NCBI GenBank assembly: GCA_030248215.1
Contig: JASANG010003266.1
Span: forward strand, 62,001 to 126,000
Origin: Enoplolaimus lenunculus
Lineage: Eukaryota > Nematoda > Enoplea > Enoplida > Thoracostomopsidae
Length of the DNA: 64,000 nucleotides
Reading direction: 5' to 3'
Positions within the stretch are counted from its first letter, which is position 1. The number at the start of each line of letters is the position of its first letter. A program made the translations under genes and the position numbers. Under the pieces are notes generated by a model. It was not told the DNA's origin. It searched no databases and saw nothing but the letters and a program-made list of their open reading frames with translations. Positions 12,172 to 25,088 of the stretch are shown in pieces.

Positions 12172-12744
12172 TAAATTTTAGGTGGCAATTCATTTTCGTT
12201 TTCGGCAAATATTTGCCGACAATAGGACCAACTTTTATTAACACCGGGTTACTACTTTTAGATAATAACTCACCGATAAGCTTACGATTATTAGGAACCA
12301 TAGCTACGTCAACCCTATCTTAAGTCAAATTTAAGACTGTTTTTTGTTTCTGCAGTTGCTAATAACTTGCACTGATAATACAAGAAACAATAAAACAGTA
12401 AAAACAAAATTATTAGCATTAGTAAAATAAAAACAATACGGCAACATACAAATATACACAGAGCGATGACGGTTTGAGGGCTGAAATACACAGACGCTGC
12501 AATAAATCTTGCGTGTAACGCAGCTGTCCTTGCATGTGGGCCCCCATTGAAACGTTCCAGGGTATGTCGCTTTTATTTGATGAATAATCGGTTACCAAAC
12601 AAACCGACAAAGCTGTGGTTCGGTTACTAGCACAGTGAGACGTTTTGTAAGTTTGATCTTGCCAAATGTTTTCGAACAAAATTTCATAGTGAATTTTTTG
12701 TAAGTTAAGCGGTAATGTTTCAATCTTCGCCATTGGGGCTAAGC

Positions 12745-13141
12745 CATAGACCAGGGTCGTAACAGTAGTTTAAGGTTATTCTTAAGTCTAAGCCTAAGTG
12801 TAAGGATAAGCCTGTACGTAAGCCAAAACTTAAACCTAATTCTAAACCAGTAAAATTTTATTCCATAGCAATCCTGGGACCATGTAAAGATCAGGGGCGG
12901 AATGTTTTTCTGTGGGACTAGAATAGAGCAAGCTTAAGCTTTAGACTATTTTTTTTTGCTTGGCTTAGGCTTAGGTTTCTTAGGCTTAGGCTTAGGAATA
13001 AACTCATTCTTGCGCTTAAGCTTAATCTTAAGCTTAGGCTTAGGCTTAGGCTTAAGAATATGCTTATACTACTGTTCCGCCCCTGTTCATTACATTGGCC
13101 CAATCTTGCAAAATATCAGTCCGCCCTGATGTAATCATGGG
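12745..13141 (-). mobile_element. TTAGGC MITE (subfamily A), older copy split by a younger copy
   Basis: The left part (12745-12876) runs from ACCAGGGTCGTAACAGT to TAGCAATCCTG, and the right part (13101-13141) resumes at CAATCTTG and ends CCGCCCTGATGTAATCATGG. The family core reads through this junction once the inner copy is removed. Confidence 0.8.
12877..13100 (+). mobile_element. TTAGGC MITE (subfamily A) nested inside another copy
   Basis: GGACCATGTAAAGATCAGG to TACATTGGCC, flanked by CAATCCTG (12869-12876) and CAATCTTG (13101-13108), an 8-bp duplication with one mismatch. Confidence 0.9.
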
Positions 13142-13412
13142 TGTTAATGAATGCAATTTTTAGTTCAACATCATATTTGAACAAGCACAAATAGCTCTGT
13201 CGTGTAAATTCTGTGATGTGAGTTCCACCCACAAATTTTGAGAACTTGGTATTTTATAACGCGGATTTGTATTAATAAATGTTAACCCAAACTTTAAGGA
13301 TGATCCCTTGAATCCTGTTGGATGCTACTTGCGTGGCCTACTTACATCCGCCAGTGATTCGGAAACGGGGATACCAAGCATTCGACAAATATTGATATAT
13401 GACTACAGGCTG

Positions 13413-13545
13413 TACAGTCAGGCCCGCAGCCAGCTGCCCTTGCTGGGGGGCTAAAAATGTTTGACGAGTGGCATACAACGATTTTCGTCGACTTTTACAA
13501 GAACGTTGACAATTTTTAAACGGGGCTCCAAAATTTTTCCAAAGT
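13413..13545. mobile_element. CCCGTAGCCAGC-ended MITE fragment (family K)
   Basis: Begins CAGGCCCGCAGCCAGCTG, with GGCATACAACG shared with other family-K copies. Confidence 0.5.
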
Positions 13546-13805
13546 GTGCAAAGCATACCTTGGCGTTTATTAGCAACTGTTCGCTTTGTTGCGGGCTACA
13601 TTATCGAACAAGATTTAAGCCAACAAAAAGCCAACCAAAAAGTAAATCAGGTTAAAAATAGTTAAGTTTACGTTAAAATATCGAATTCAGTTTAAATCTG
13701 TGGTAGGACCGTTCGGCATAACTGTAATGTTTTGGTTGACGGTTCATATGTCGAACATAGTTCAACACTAGAAAATTGGTACCTTCATCAAATGTATTTT
13801 GTACG

Positions 13806-13807
<2 letters not shown>

Positions 13808-13840
<33 letters not shown>
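13808..13840 (+). repeat. (AAC)n microsatellite
   Basis: Eleven or so AAC units in intergenic DNA. The same triplet, read on the minus strand, codes the poly-Asn run in the receptor gene. Confidence 0.85.
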
Positions 13841-14243
13841 CCACCATTTTAACTGAGAACAAAACAAACACATAAAACATAAATAAGCAATGTATAAACG
13901 ATTAAAAATACAATAAATTCAATAAACACAATTCTTCATATCCATCCTGGCATGAAATTATCCACAAATTCAGACGTGGACGCACAACCCAGCTCCAAAA
14001 TATTTGGCCTCCTGTCAAAGGTTAAGGTTGTTGCAAATTGTACGAAAGCTCTGGATTGTCTTAGTGAATTTCTGTGCCTTTGATACATGTCGAGTTTGTC
14101 GTTTATTCTTCTAAATGGGTTTATTAGCCTGCTTCTATCGGTTCAACACTAGTAACACTGCGCAAGCCAGTTGCGTATCCAGCAATTTTTGGTATGTAAG
14201 AATACTTTTCGTATTCCGAGATTTTAGAATTCTTAAACGTGTT

Positions 14244-14396
14244 GACCCATGTATGGAACAGGACCGGATCGTTTTCCGGAGGGGCTAAAATAGAGTCCGT
14301 TTAAGCTTTAGACTATATTTTTCCTTAGGCTTAGGCTTAGGCTTAGCGTAGGAATATGCTTATAATACTGTTCCGTCCCTGTTCTATACATGGGCC
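14244..14396 (+). mobile_element. TTAGGC MITE (subfamily A) with exact 8-bp target duplication
   Basis: GACCCATGTATGGAACAGG to CTATACATGGGCC, flanked by exact AACGTGTT (14236-14243, 14397-14404). It has the GATCGTTTTCCGGAGGGG variant core. Confidence 0.92.
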
Positions 14397-14570
14397 AACG
14401 TGTTTATAGCCAATATTTTGATGATTTTTGATATCCAAATTTCGGCGAATCCGCGGAATTTTTTAACTAGTCTTGTATTTCAGAAATATTTTTTCAGCCA
14501 TTTATCTATAAAACACAACGTGAGCTTCATAAGAATCATCTTCATTGCAAAATGTCAATATAGCAGAACT

Positions 14571-14798
14571 GGCCCAAGCAAAAATCATTGGCGAAATATT
14601 TTTGCGGCTCTGCAATATAAGCTTAATCTTTAGACTATTTTTTGCTTAGGCTTCGGCTTAGGCATAGCTATAAGCTCATTCGTATACCTAGGCTTCGGTT
14701 TAGGCTTAGATATGAAACTCATTCTAATGTCTACGCTCAGGCTTTAGGCTTACGAATATGCTTTTACTACTGTTACGTGTCTCTTCTGTACATTGGTT
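14571..14798 (+). mobile_element. TTAGGC MITE (subfamily A), diverged
   Basis: GGCCCAAGCAAAAATCATTGG to CTGTACATTGGTT, with flanks GCAGAACT and ACAGAAGT that look like a decayed 8-bp duplication. Confidence 0.75.
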
Positions 14799-14921
14799 AC
14801 AGAAGTGGTGGAAAAAATCAAAAACATTTTGCGTTCCCCTAAATTCCCCACAATGCGCAAATCATTGAAACACGGTAGTGTTTTCAATATATGTTTCAAG
14901 CCTAGAGAATGCACGCTTTGT

Positions 14922-15770
14922 TTCGCTTGAAGCATGTAAAAGAGTTTAAACAAGGGTTAGTTAGACCATAGATCATTAGGTAATGCTTATAATATTAGCT
15001 CCATAACATCTATGAAAATAGTTGTCATCTATATCTTTGACGGCTGTCTTTCAGTGTTAACATGCTTGCGGTCAATGAAACAAGAAACATATGGGCCCAA
15101 CGAACTTTCATCTGTTAAGCTATAAATTGACACTATGGGTTTTCAAGGCGTTATAAAGTACAACTCTCAACATGCCTTTCGTATAACAGTCAGTTGCTTT
15201 TTAAAAGTTATCTCAATTGAGCGCCAGCAGAACATGTTCTTTGAAATATTTAGTAAACGTTTGAATTGTATTTTCTAGATGAATACCTTAAATATGTCAC
15301 GGCACAGAACACAATTTGGAAAAGTTTCTCGACTTCACATCATTAAATTGTCATGGTAAAGATAGCTAAAATAGTCGAGCACGTATGTGAGACATTTTTT
15401 ATTCGATAATCAATACACGCAATTTGTAATCTTGCCATATTGAAATATTTACAAATCAAGTTTTAGAAACATAGTATTTTAAAACTCCAAAAAAATCCTT
15501 TTCCAATGAAGAATGCTAGATTAGATCACTTATATACTGAACATTGTAAAACCCAACAAACGCTAAAATTAAGCTGATAGGTGATGTGCGCTGGGCCCAT
15601 ATGTTTCTTGTTTCACTGACCGCAAGCGTGTTAACACTGAAAGACAGCCGTCAAAGATATAGATGACAACTATTTTCATAGAAGTTATGGAGCAAAAATT
15701 ATAAGCATTACGTACTGATATATGGTCTAACTAACCCTTGTTTAAACTGTTTTACATGCTTCAAGCGAAG
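14922..15770. mobile_element. Foldback element with about 179-bp inverted arms
   Basis: The left arm (14922-15099) is repeated in reverse complement at 15592-15770 with roughly 90% identity by eye. Shared stretches include GACGGCTGTCTTTCAGTG, CATATGGGCCCA and TTTAAACAAGGGTTAG. The 490-base loop has no ORF. It lies 200 bases past the stop codon of the receptor gene. Confidence 0.85.
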
Positions 15771-15971
15771 CATATCACAACTTGTCCCTTCTAGGGGCAC
15801 TTTACCTAGTTTAAGAATACAGTTGTAGTAGCATGAGCCTTAATTTTAAAAGCGCTAGAAGTTACGGTGATCTGTGTAACAAGTTTGACTCTAAGATTAC
15901 TTTCGAATGCGTCAACATATGAGCAGTAGTACACGTTATATCAAAATTTCCGCAACTTAACATCACTAATT

Positions 15972-18900
15972 TTAAACTTTATCTTCAAATTCAGCTGCAA
16001 ACTGCTGATTGCCGAACGAAAGTGACCCGCTATCGGTTCCTGCAGCGTTCGTCATCGAACCCGAAACATCTTGACAGTACCCGTTGTGATTTCGGTACCG
16101 GACAGCGCCTCCAGGTCTTGATCGTATTCCGAAAGGCATGCGAAGGGCTCCAGGTAGCCGAAGCGTCAGACTACGCCACGCACTGGCAATTGGATAACCC
16201 GGTTTCATTCCCAGCTTTCCGTTCGGTCCTGTGCACCAATACCGGTCCACAATGATAACAGCGACTGATAGAACAAGCATCACCAGAAACATTGTCAAAA
16301 CTCCGCCTAAATTGTAAAATTAAATTAACCTCTTCTCACATAGAAAGTAGACTTTGGCCATTTGGGCGCAAACTGTGTACGCGATATTATACCCAATGAA
16401 AAGTGTTTAAAACAAGTAAACATGTATAGTACAAATTTTCCACAAGGTTTGAGAGCCCCCTCGGGCTCTAGTGTCAAACTTTTATAGCTGAGTGATGATG
16501 GTAAACGCCTCCAAGAGAGACCCAAATTGACCTCCTAGAATGAAAATGTTTCGAATGAAATAGAAATATTTGAGAAACGGTTAAAATTAAGCAAATTCCT
16601 AAGCCTACCCATACGCGTAAGGACATGCCTGTCATTAAGACTGGGCCTAAGCCCAAGGAAAAAACAGTCCAAGACTCAAGCTTGCTCTATTGCCGTTTGA
16701 ACAAAAAACTGTACACCGCTCTCAAAGCGACATGGGCCATAGTTTGTATTTTGAGTTACAAAAATACAATAGTTTAGCATTGTTTAATGTTGACAGAGTT
16801 TTTTCATACAATTTAACTTTCTCAAGAAATCCAACGAAACTTACTATAGATTATAAGCAGCTGGCCATACAATCGTTGCACCCGTCGGCCAATGTAAAGA
16901 ACAGGGGCGGAACTGTATTATAAGTATATTCCTAAGCCTAAGCCCAAGCCTAAGCCTAATCCTAAGCCTAAGATAAAGAATGAGCATATTCCTAAGCCTA
17001 AGCCTAAGCGTAAGATATAGAATGAGCTTATTCCTAAGCCTAAGCCTAAGCCTAAGGCTAAACCTTAAGATAAAGAATGAACATATTCCTAAGCCTAAGC
17101 CTAAGCCTAAGCCGAGCAAAAAAATTAGTCTAAAGTTTAAATTTACTGTTTTGTAGTCCACAGAAAAACGTTCCGCCCCTCATCTTTACATGGGCCCATC
17201 CGTCTGTGGCGTTCAAAAGTTTATTAGAACTTCATAGCACAAATTCATCCAGCATATATAACTGTACCACAAATCGAATGTCTTTAAAACTAAACTTTAA
17301 AAGACCAAAAATGGCGACAAACTGTTTCGTGCCTATAAGCATTGACCTTAAGCTTCAATGGCCCGGCTAAAATAATCTGCCTTACCTTTAATTTCAGTTA
17401 TCAAACATTGTATCGGCGTATCTCCAAGCAAATCTGACCAAGATTTTATGCGTTTCTGCTCCTCGTGTGAGTTTTGTTGCCAAAGTTGCACGTTACATTT
17501 CCAATTGATTGATTTTATTGATTGATCCCACCATTTCTAAAATTACATAAAAAAAGTGGTTGTATGCTAACAAAATTTAGCTGAAATATTTGCAACCGAT
17601 GCCAACATATTTTCCCACTTAAATGACGTAACGCAACTTAAAATTTTCTCATAGAACAGTGTATAAACTTTTAGAAGAAGTTAGTTATAATAATTTGGAT
17701 ACGTGTACAAAAACAGCTGGAACAGTACTCAAAATACGTATGTCAAAATACGTATGTCGGGCATTTCAGCTTTAATTATATAGATTTTTAATACCAAGAG
17801 TGGATGATGCATACTTCAATAAGAGTATGCAACTGGGTACATTCTGTGTAGAAAAGAGTGTACCCGGCACGCGTTGCGTTTTTGGCCCACCACCCCTTTA
17901 TTTAGAGGGGGGTACAACCTAAGCAAACCATACCACTTTATGTATCCGGCCACAAATTGCTCCGTTTATAATTTAATTTAGGGATATTCAATGTTACAGC
18001 GACCCCCCTCTAAACAAGGGGGTCGGCCAAAAACGCAACACCCGGTGATACATTTTGTACCATGCGGAACCCGCAAAGAGCTGCACACTGTTGTATCATG
18101 GACTCTTGGTAATACCAACATCAGAATCCATGTAGTATTAATGGGAATATTATACACTGTTTATTGCGGATCATTTTGTCGCATGATTTGTTTCAACTTA
18201 ATGGAAAATTTTTCAGTTGCGGTCTATTTCATAGCATATACATGAAATAGTAATAATCCTGCGATAATTAGCTAAAGCGATGTCCAAAGTACGCGGATCG
18301 TAAGCGTTCCAGTTTTATTAATTAGATTAACTTCATGTCGTTGTTAAAACAAGTTACCTTTTTCAATGTTTCCAACTCGCGGCTATTTAATAATTCCAAC
18401 AGCCTAAAAAATAACATAACAAATTTACTCAATTTTATTTAAATACACAGCCACTTCAATCCATGCGTGCAACAATTAAGGGTGTCCCTTAAACCAAAAT
18501 TATTGACATCTTTAAACCAGCCAAATCTATTAATGAATCAGACCGTTGGACACCTCGGACCAAAGCAGTTTAAAACCGGTTAACAGAGACCAGTAAACCA
18601 ACGATAGTCTCAAGACCTGTAAGTTTCGTCTTACCAGAAAGTATGGCTTTTGGTGCGGGAGTAATCAAAGAAGTTACAGGCGGAAATTACGGTCTTCGTT
18701 TGTTTAATAATTTGGCAAAAAGTTAAATCACTAAAGAAAGTAAAATATATATGTTAAAGCAGAAACTAAATTTCTAAACAAATGGAAAACAATTTAAATT
18801 CAAACAGTTTTGCGGCTATAAAATCAAAAACCTGGCTCTATCCATTAGTCGTAAGCTGAAAAGTGTAGCTTGCAGTATTTAGCTACGCCTGCTAAATACA

Positions 18901-21900
18901 TTTGACTATACAAGTTGAGGCCCATGTATAGAACAGGGCCGGAACCGGAACAGTAATATAAGCATATGCCTAACCTAAGCATAAGCCTAAGCCTAAGCGT
19001 ATGGATGGCCTTTTCCTAAGGCTAAGCCAAAGCCTAAGCCTAAGCAAAAAAGTTTGTCTCAAGCTTAAACAGGACTCTATTACAGCCCCGCCGGAAATCG
19101 TTCCGGTCATGTTCTATACATGGGCCCAAGTTAAAACGCTGTCTTCGACATAAAAGACGTTGGTAGACTATCGAACTAATTAGGATACAAGCGGGCGGAA
19201 GACCAAAAAATTCCACGGAGGCGAAATTAGACGTTCCATCCATTATAATTTTTGTCCTAAACAGTAGCTTAATATTGAGTTATTCCATACTTTTGTCTGT
19301 TCAGCAGTAAAAATTCGACACGTAAAAAAGCGAAGCCGGAGCCGGATGTTGATTTTTTGTCGAAGGTGGAACTGAAGCCCGATATCCGGTGATACCCTGA
19401 GGTACAACTAAACTGAAATGATAATTGCTAACCCGGAATTTAGTTCCGCTTTTAGCGTAGATCCTTTCTTGACCGCAATCGCGTACGACAACTGATTGAA
19501 TTGTTCGCCAACAGTTTTCAACGCACCGCAAGATTGCGCTGCGGCGTATTGCAGTGCTGCAGAATCTCCTAAAAGTGCACAATAAGCATTGCATAGTAAT
19601 TATGGCTTATAGCCGTGCTATTTTGGAATGTGTGTAATACCGGCCCATGGAACAGGGCCGAAACAGTAGTATAAGCATATTCCTAAGCCTAAGCCTAAGT
19701 CTAAGCCTAAGCCTAAGCGTATGGATGAGCCTGTTCCTAAACCTGAGCCTAAACCTAAGCCTAAGCCTCAGCAAAAAAATCAGTCTAAAGCTTAAACTGA
19801 CTCTATTATAGCCCCTCCGGAAAACGATCTGGCCTAGAACATGGGCCGTAAGACCTATGACCAGCTGGTGAAATGGTCATGTGGCTTTCGAACTTAAATG
19901 AATGTCAACTTGGGCCATTTGACCACTTATGCTTGTGTCAGGAGTTTGAGATCTACAGTTGCCACAGGTTTTTGTTTGACAACTAATACTTAACTTGCAA
20001 TAGGGGTGCGCACAGCTGACTATGTCGCTCTTGACAACACACCAGACGTAAGCCACTGTTATAAAAAGCAAGTAATTTTACCTTGTAATAAAACGACACC
20101 ATAACTTTGCAATTTCAATTAGACCAAGGATAGTATACTTGAACGGTCAATGTGTAATATATAAAGTTTAGTCAGCGACTCAAGCATTTACTTAACTTAA
20201 GTACGCTCTTATAAACGACAACATGGTTGTGTAATTACTTAGCACGTACTTAAATACGAAGTCAAATTTAATAAGTACGGTTACAGAATCCCGGCCAGGG
20301 TAAGCAGTTGCCATTGCTCATATAAGACATAAATGTATGCCTAAATCAAAACCTAAACCTAAGGCAAATATTTACAAGTCAACTTGTTTAACCATCATAT
20401 GTTTCGTTTAATAACTGGGGCCGATGCTAATATTATTCGAAAGCGCCTACGAGTGTCCCACAATCTAAACCAATCAGACTTGGAGATGATATTCCGTAGC
20501 ATTGCCGGCCGTGCCAATTTTTGTGGCATTAGAAATTCGGTATTACAATAAAATTCAGCCGACATAAAATAGGGTATCAGTTGGTGAGAGTCGGCGCCGG
20601 AAAACAACCAAAACTAAACTTGGCGAAAATGTTATGTCATACAGGGTTGGCGGCTTCGGCTTGCAAGAGACTCTGTTCACTCAGCTGGCTTGTCCGGGTC
20701 AATCTACAGAACAGGGGTGGAACAGTATTATAAGCATGTTCCCTAAACCTATTAGACTAAGCCTAAGTCTAAGCCTAAGCGTAAGAAGGAGCATATTCCT
20801 AAGCCTAAGCGTAAGCCAAACGAAACAATTAGTCTGAAACTTAAGCTTACTCTATTGCAATCCCACAGAACAACGTTTCGCCCCTGATCTTTACATGGGC
20901 CCTTATCCGTCTTTTAGTGGCGGTCCAATGATTTTGTTCGAGGTTCAGATCTCGGTTATGTTATTGCAACTTGGGTATGATTTTTTTAATTTATCCAATT
21001 TTGCTTCTAACAATAAACTGTACAAACATCGACAGCGAATATGCAACGTTGCAGCACCATTACGAGACAGTATTTGAATTGAAGAAGCCGAGTAGACCCT
21101 TCCCCGTGACCCAATCCGTCGTACCGATGTAAGCATAATCACCAGCGCTTTGGGCAACTCGTCGAATCCCATCTTGCAGGCTACGAACAAATTTTGCTTG
21201 CAACATACCACGCCACGTGTCTGTAGCCGCGGTTGCCACAGTTGCTGCGGCTCGTTTTGATTGGTTGTCATTAAGAAGCGCTAACTTAACGTTAGCGATA
21301 TCTAAGTCATCCCGTTTGTTGATGCTTGCCGTTCGAACACCCATCGAAGAATCATCTGTTTGTAATAATGCATTCCAAATGCTTAAAATAAACAATAAAT
21401 AAGCTTAAAATTAAACAGGACAACGTATTATGTTTTCGGTAAAAAAGATTACACTTTGCAATACACAAATCCGCGGGCGTATGCAGGAAATTCTATTTGT
21501 TAACGGCACCGAAACAGTTTTGGGAGCTCCTGCAATTGCAATTCAAGATTGTTTACTTTTAGACCGAGTCTATTTTGGGGGTACCAGGCAAATTTGGGAG
21601 GCAAGCAATACAGATGAGACACATTTGGTACACAAAATAGTTTTCTTTGACGCTTTGAACGCTATGCAGTCAGCACTGCTATTTTGGCTTTTGCGATATT
21701 TTCAGTGTATGAGCTCAGGGAAAAAATACACGGGCAGAGCGATCGTCAAACTGACGAAAGCTGAATCCGTCAACCACTACAGAAAATCGACGAATGAACA
21801 GACAGGGTTCAACCGGATAGTGAAAATAATACAAACGGATATTTGAAAAAAGGTCTAAAAATATTCTACCAATACACTGGCCCCTGTAAAGGTCACACTG

Positions 21901-23936
21901 GCCCATGTAAAGATCAGGGGCGGAACATTTTTCCTGTGGGACTGCAATAGAGTAATCTTAAGCTTTAGACTAATTTTTTGCTTGGCTTAGGCTCAGGCTT
22001 AGTCTTAGCAGTGGGAACACTGGCCATATATCACTGTTAAACACTGCGCATTGTGTATTATTTTCACTACTTACTCTCGAGTCTTCTCTTCGACCAAATA
22101 CGCCGCACGTAAATACTCGTACGTTGGTGACCACGAATCAGTTGAGTACGATATACGATACTGTTTCGGCAAATCATCAATCGAGTTGATTTGAAACTCT
22201 CCAGGCTGCGAAAACTCATCACTTCTGAAACCCGAGCTCTTGCTGCGTTTGCTGGCATCGATCCAAAATTTCGGGTTTTCTATAATTGTAAAATCAGAAC
22301 AATATAGCAAATTTTGGTTTGTTTACGCAATTTCAAATTGGTCCCGTGTTTTTTGTGGCTTCTTTTAGAAATATGTGACTACGTGGCACTGACCCGTGAA
22401 CATTAGGTTGATTTTATTAAAATTCCAAATTGCGATATATAAATATATGGTATATGTGAGGGTGCGACCGGATATGAATTTACCGGATACTGCATTGAAT
22501 TTTTCACCGATACCGGATATTGTATATGTTACAATAATATATTTCTCGCTGTATTTTTAGCGTGCTTAAGGTTTTCGACTGTTATAAAGTTCGTAATTGC
22601 TGCTGATAAACGGAAAGTATTTAATGCAAAAATCCGTTTAACTTCTCGCTTGCTTACATAAGTTAAAAATTTGCGTGAAATAGTATCGAAACTTGAACTT
22701 CTTGACTCGCCCAGAAATGTAATCGCAGCAGCAGTTTTATGATATTCGGCGCAATAACCGTAAATATCCAATATCCGGCAGGCTCATACCGGATACCGGA
22801 ACCGGATATTATACATATATAGCACAAATTAGCTTTGGTAGGTTTGCCTAAGCTCAGCACGAAGCTTTCGGTGTTACGTAAGGAGATAATTGCTTTTTCA
22901 TGTTAACTCATCTACACAAGTGATTGTATATATAAACACGTTTTTGGTTTTTGCTAATTTAGCAATTTTTCGGTTTTGCAGTTTATTGCAAAATACAAAA
23001 AACACAGTATTAATATTTGCCATTTTAAAATTATAAATAGTTTAACCTTCATTAAAATTAAGCACATTCGCAACGGCCAAATAACTAGCAATCAATATCC
23101 CCATTGACCACCAAATATACCCAAGAAGCCGATTAGATGCTGTCAAAGGTCTTTTGCTTCGTCCTGAAATGTATAATTTTATTTTTGTAGTAAAACTTTA
23201 ATCCCCGCTTTTATTTAGTCATAAAAGGAGCATTAGAGAAAAACTTGCTGCTGAAAAGAAAGCTTACGGTTGCGCTAAGCTTTTGTGACGTCCAGAGCCG
23301 TCCGTCACCCGACCAGCGCCGTCCGACCCTTGTCCGGCGCCGTCCGTCACCTGTTAGTGCAAACCTTAGTTGTTAAGGGTTAATACGTTTCACGAATACA
23401 GTAAGTTCTCCAAGTACATTTTTGAAACCCTTCAGTTTTCTCAATTCAGAAAAATTTCCGGCCATGACTTTTTCAATTTCATACAGAAAATTTGTAGAGT
23501 CACATACGGGTCATAATTATAAAACCCTGCGCAACGTGTATTCATTTCTCGTGTACAGTTTGCAGCTTAGCTACTCGTAGTCCACTGTATATGCAGAACG
23601 GGATACGGCACTGATCGCTCACCTTGCGGGGTAACCAACGTAAACACCGTCCACAAAATGGACATTGCTGTACCCATTGAGTGTGCAACATTTGCCGGCG
23701 ACATATTTTGATGTTGCGACTGAACCGACGCGACTGTTTGATGTTTACCGCAATTGTCACACGCGATTACTTGAGGGTTGCCAGGCGGAAGATCCGGATT
23801 TGTCATTCCGGGACCGCTCATAGCTTCGAGGATCCATAGACCTAAACAAATCAAAACATATACTGCAAGTGCGTAAAAGTGCAATGATGGTGCACAAGTG
23901 CGATAAAATAGCCAAATTAAACTTGACGTTTGCCGC

Positions 23937-23976
<40 letters not shown>

Positions 23977-25029
23977 GGTGCTGCTGCTGTTGTTGTTGTT
24001 GTTGTTTTTGAAGTTGTTGTTGGTGTTGCTTTGGTAGCTGCTGAGGATATTGCTGTTGCACTGATACTGTTGTAGTCATTCCATCGGATCCTTTGCCGAA
24101 TTCTGTTTGATTAGCATTCCCATCATCAAAATTTGGTCCGTTTTCTTGTGGTGAATCCTGGTCAGACGCTAAAAGCTCTATCGGAACGATAGCCTGCGGT
24201 TGAGATTTGACCAAAATCAGTGATCCAACAGGTCCATAGAAAGGAATCGTAAAATCGACAACGATGTTGCGTACAGGAGTCGACGAAATTGGCCCAATCG
24301 CGAAATCGTACTGCTAAAATTATATAAAACATCACAGTTAATACTTCAAATCTTCAAACAGAATTCTGTACTAAAGGTTCGAAAGATTTTATTCCACTGA
24401 AAAAACACTCGTTCTAACATAGAATTCTTTTATAGTTCTACTGAAATACTACAGGTAATTGTGCATCAACAGAATGGCACAAGTTAGTCTTAGGGTTGTC
24501 CCGGTGTCTGGTTGGTCTGTAAAAGAGTAGACTTATATTGTACTACATTTATTTTACTTACGCTTAGGCTTAGAGTTAGGAATACGCATAATCGACGGTT
24601 ACGGCCCTAAAAGTAACATTGGCCCACAAGATTGTGTATTAAACGAGCAAAACATTCGATTCAGAAACAAAAAATATTTTGTTAACAAAGAATTCTGTTA
24701 ATTTTAACTAAAACTGTAATTCAACTCCATTTTTTTAAACATGGCCATATAAGAAGCTTTAAAAACAAACACGAAAAATTCATCTTCTACTAACCTCATC
24801 CACAACTTTCCCAATTAACCCATCCCAGCTATTATGTTCCATCGAGTCTCTGCTAGCAATTTTTCCACGGATTCTTCGCGTTACACCAACTCCATCATCA
24901 AGTCTTTGCCCGGGTCCATTCGCTTCAATCCGCAGTTCGTAAGTGAAATTTAAAGATTCGCTCAATTGATCAAGCAAATCAATGCATAACCCTTCGAATT
25001 CTTGTCTGCCGTTGTTGTTGTTGTTGTTC

Positions 25030-25088
<59 letters not shown>

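Larger units (their letters stand above)
12302..15971. other. Spacer between NF-kB-like and glutamate-receptor genes
   Basis: Holds four TTAGGC MITEs (two of them nested), a family-K copy near 13,413-13,545, a (AAC)n microsatellite at about 13,808-13,840 and an 850-bp foldback element. No convincing exon was found here; weak ORFs are listed as rejected. Confidence 0.6.

Noticed and set aside
12419-12733. 104-codon minus-strand ORF starting MAKIETLPLNLQKIHYEIL
   Set aside because: No recognisable domain, placed between MITEs, and no splice partner in phase with the NF-kB exons; kept only as a possible missed exon.
11948-13103. ORFs encoding Leu-Arg or Ser-Leu repeats (also at 16,844-17,161 and 28,399-28,710)
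   Set aside because: They are translations of TTAGGC/CCTAAG arrays inside MITEs; any frame of the hexamer stays open.
13346-13402. Short minus-strand stretch with good splice sites as a possible Rel-domain exon
   Set aside because: Only 19 codons, no Rel signature in any frame, and it abuts a family-K repeat.
13949-14131. About 60-codon minus-strand open frame
   Set aside because: No motif recognised and no start or splice context; chance remains likely.
16887-17196. A true telomere or chromosome-fusion scar
   Set aside because: The arrays are short, always bounded by MITE ends with target duplications, and sit in introns and spacers of normal genes.
23869-24075. Plus-strand ORF rich in Val
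   Set aside because: It is the antisense shadow of the poly-Gln-coding repeat in the receptor exon.
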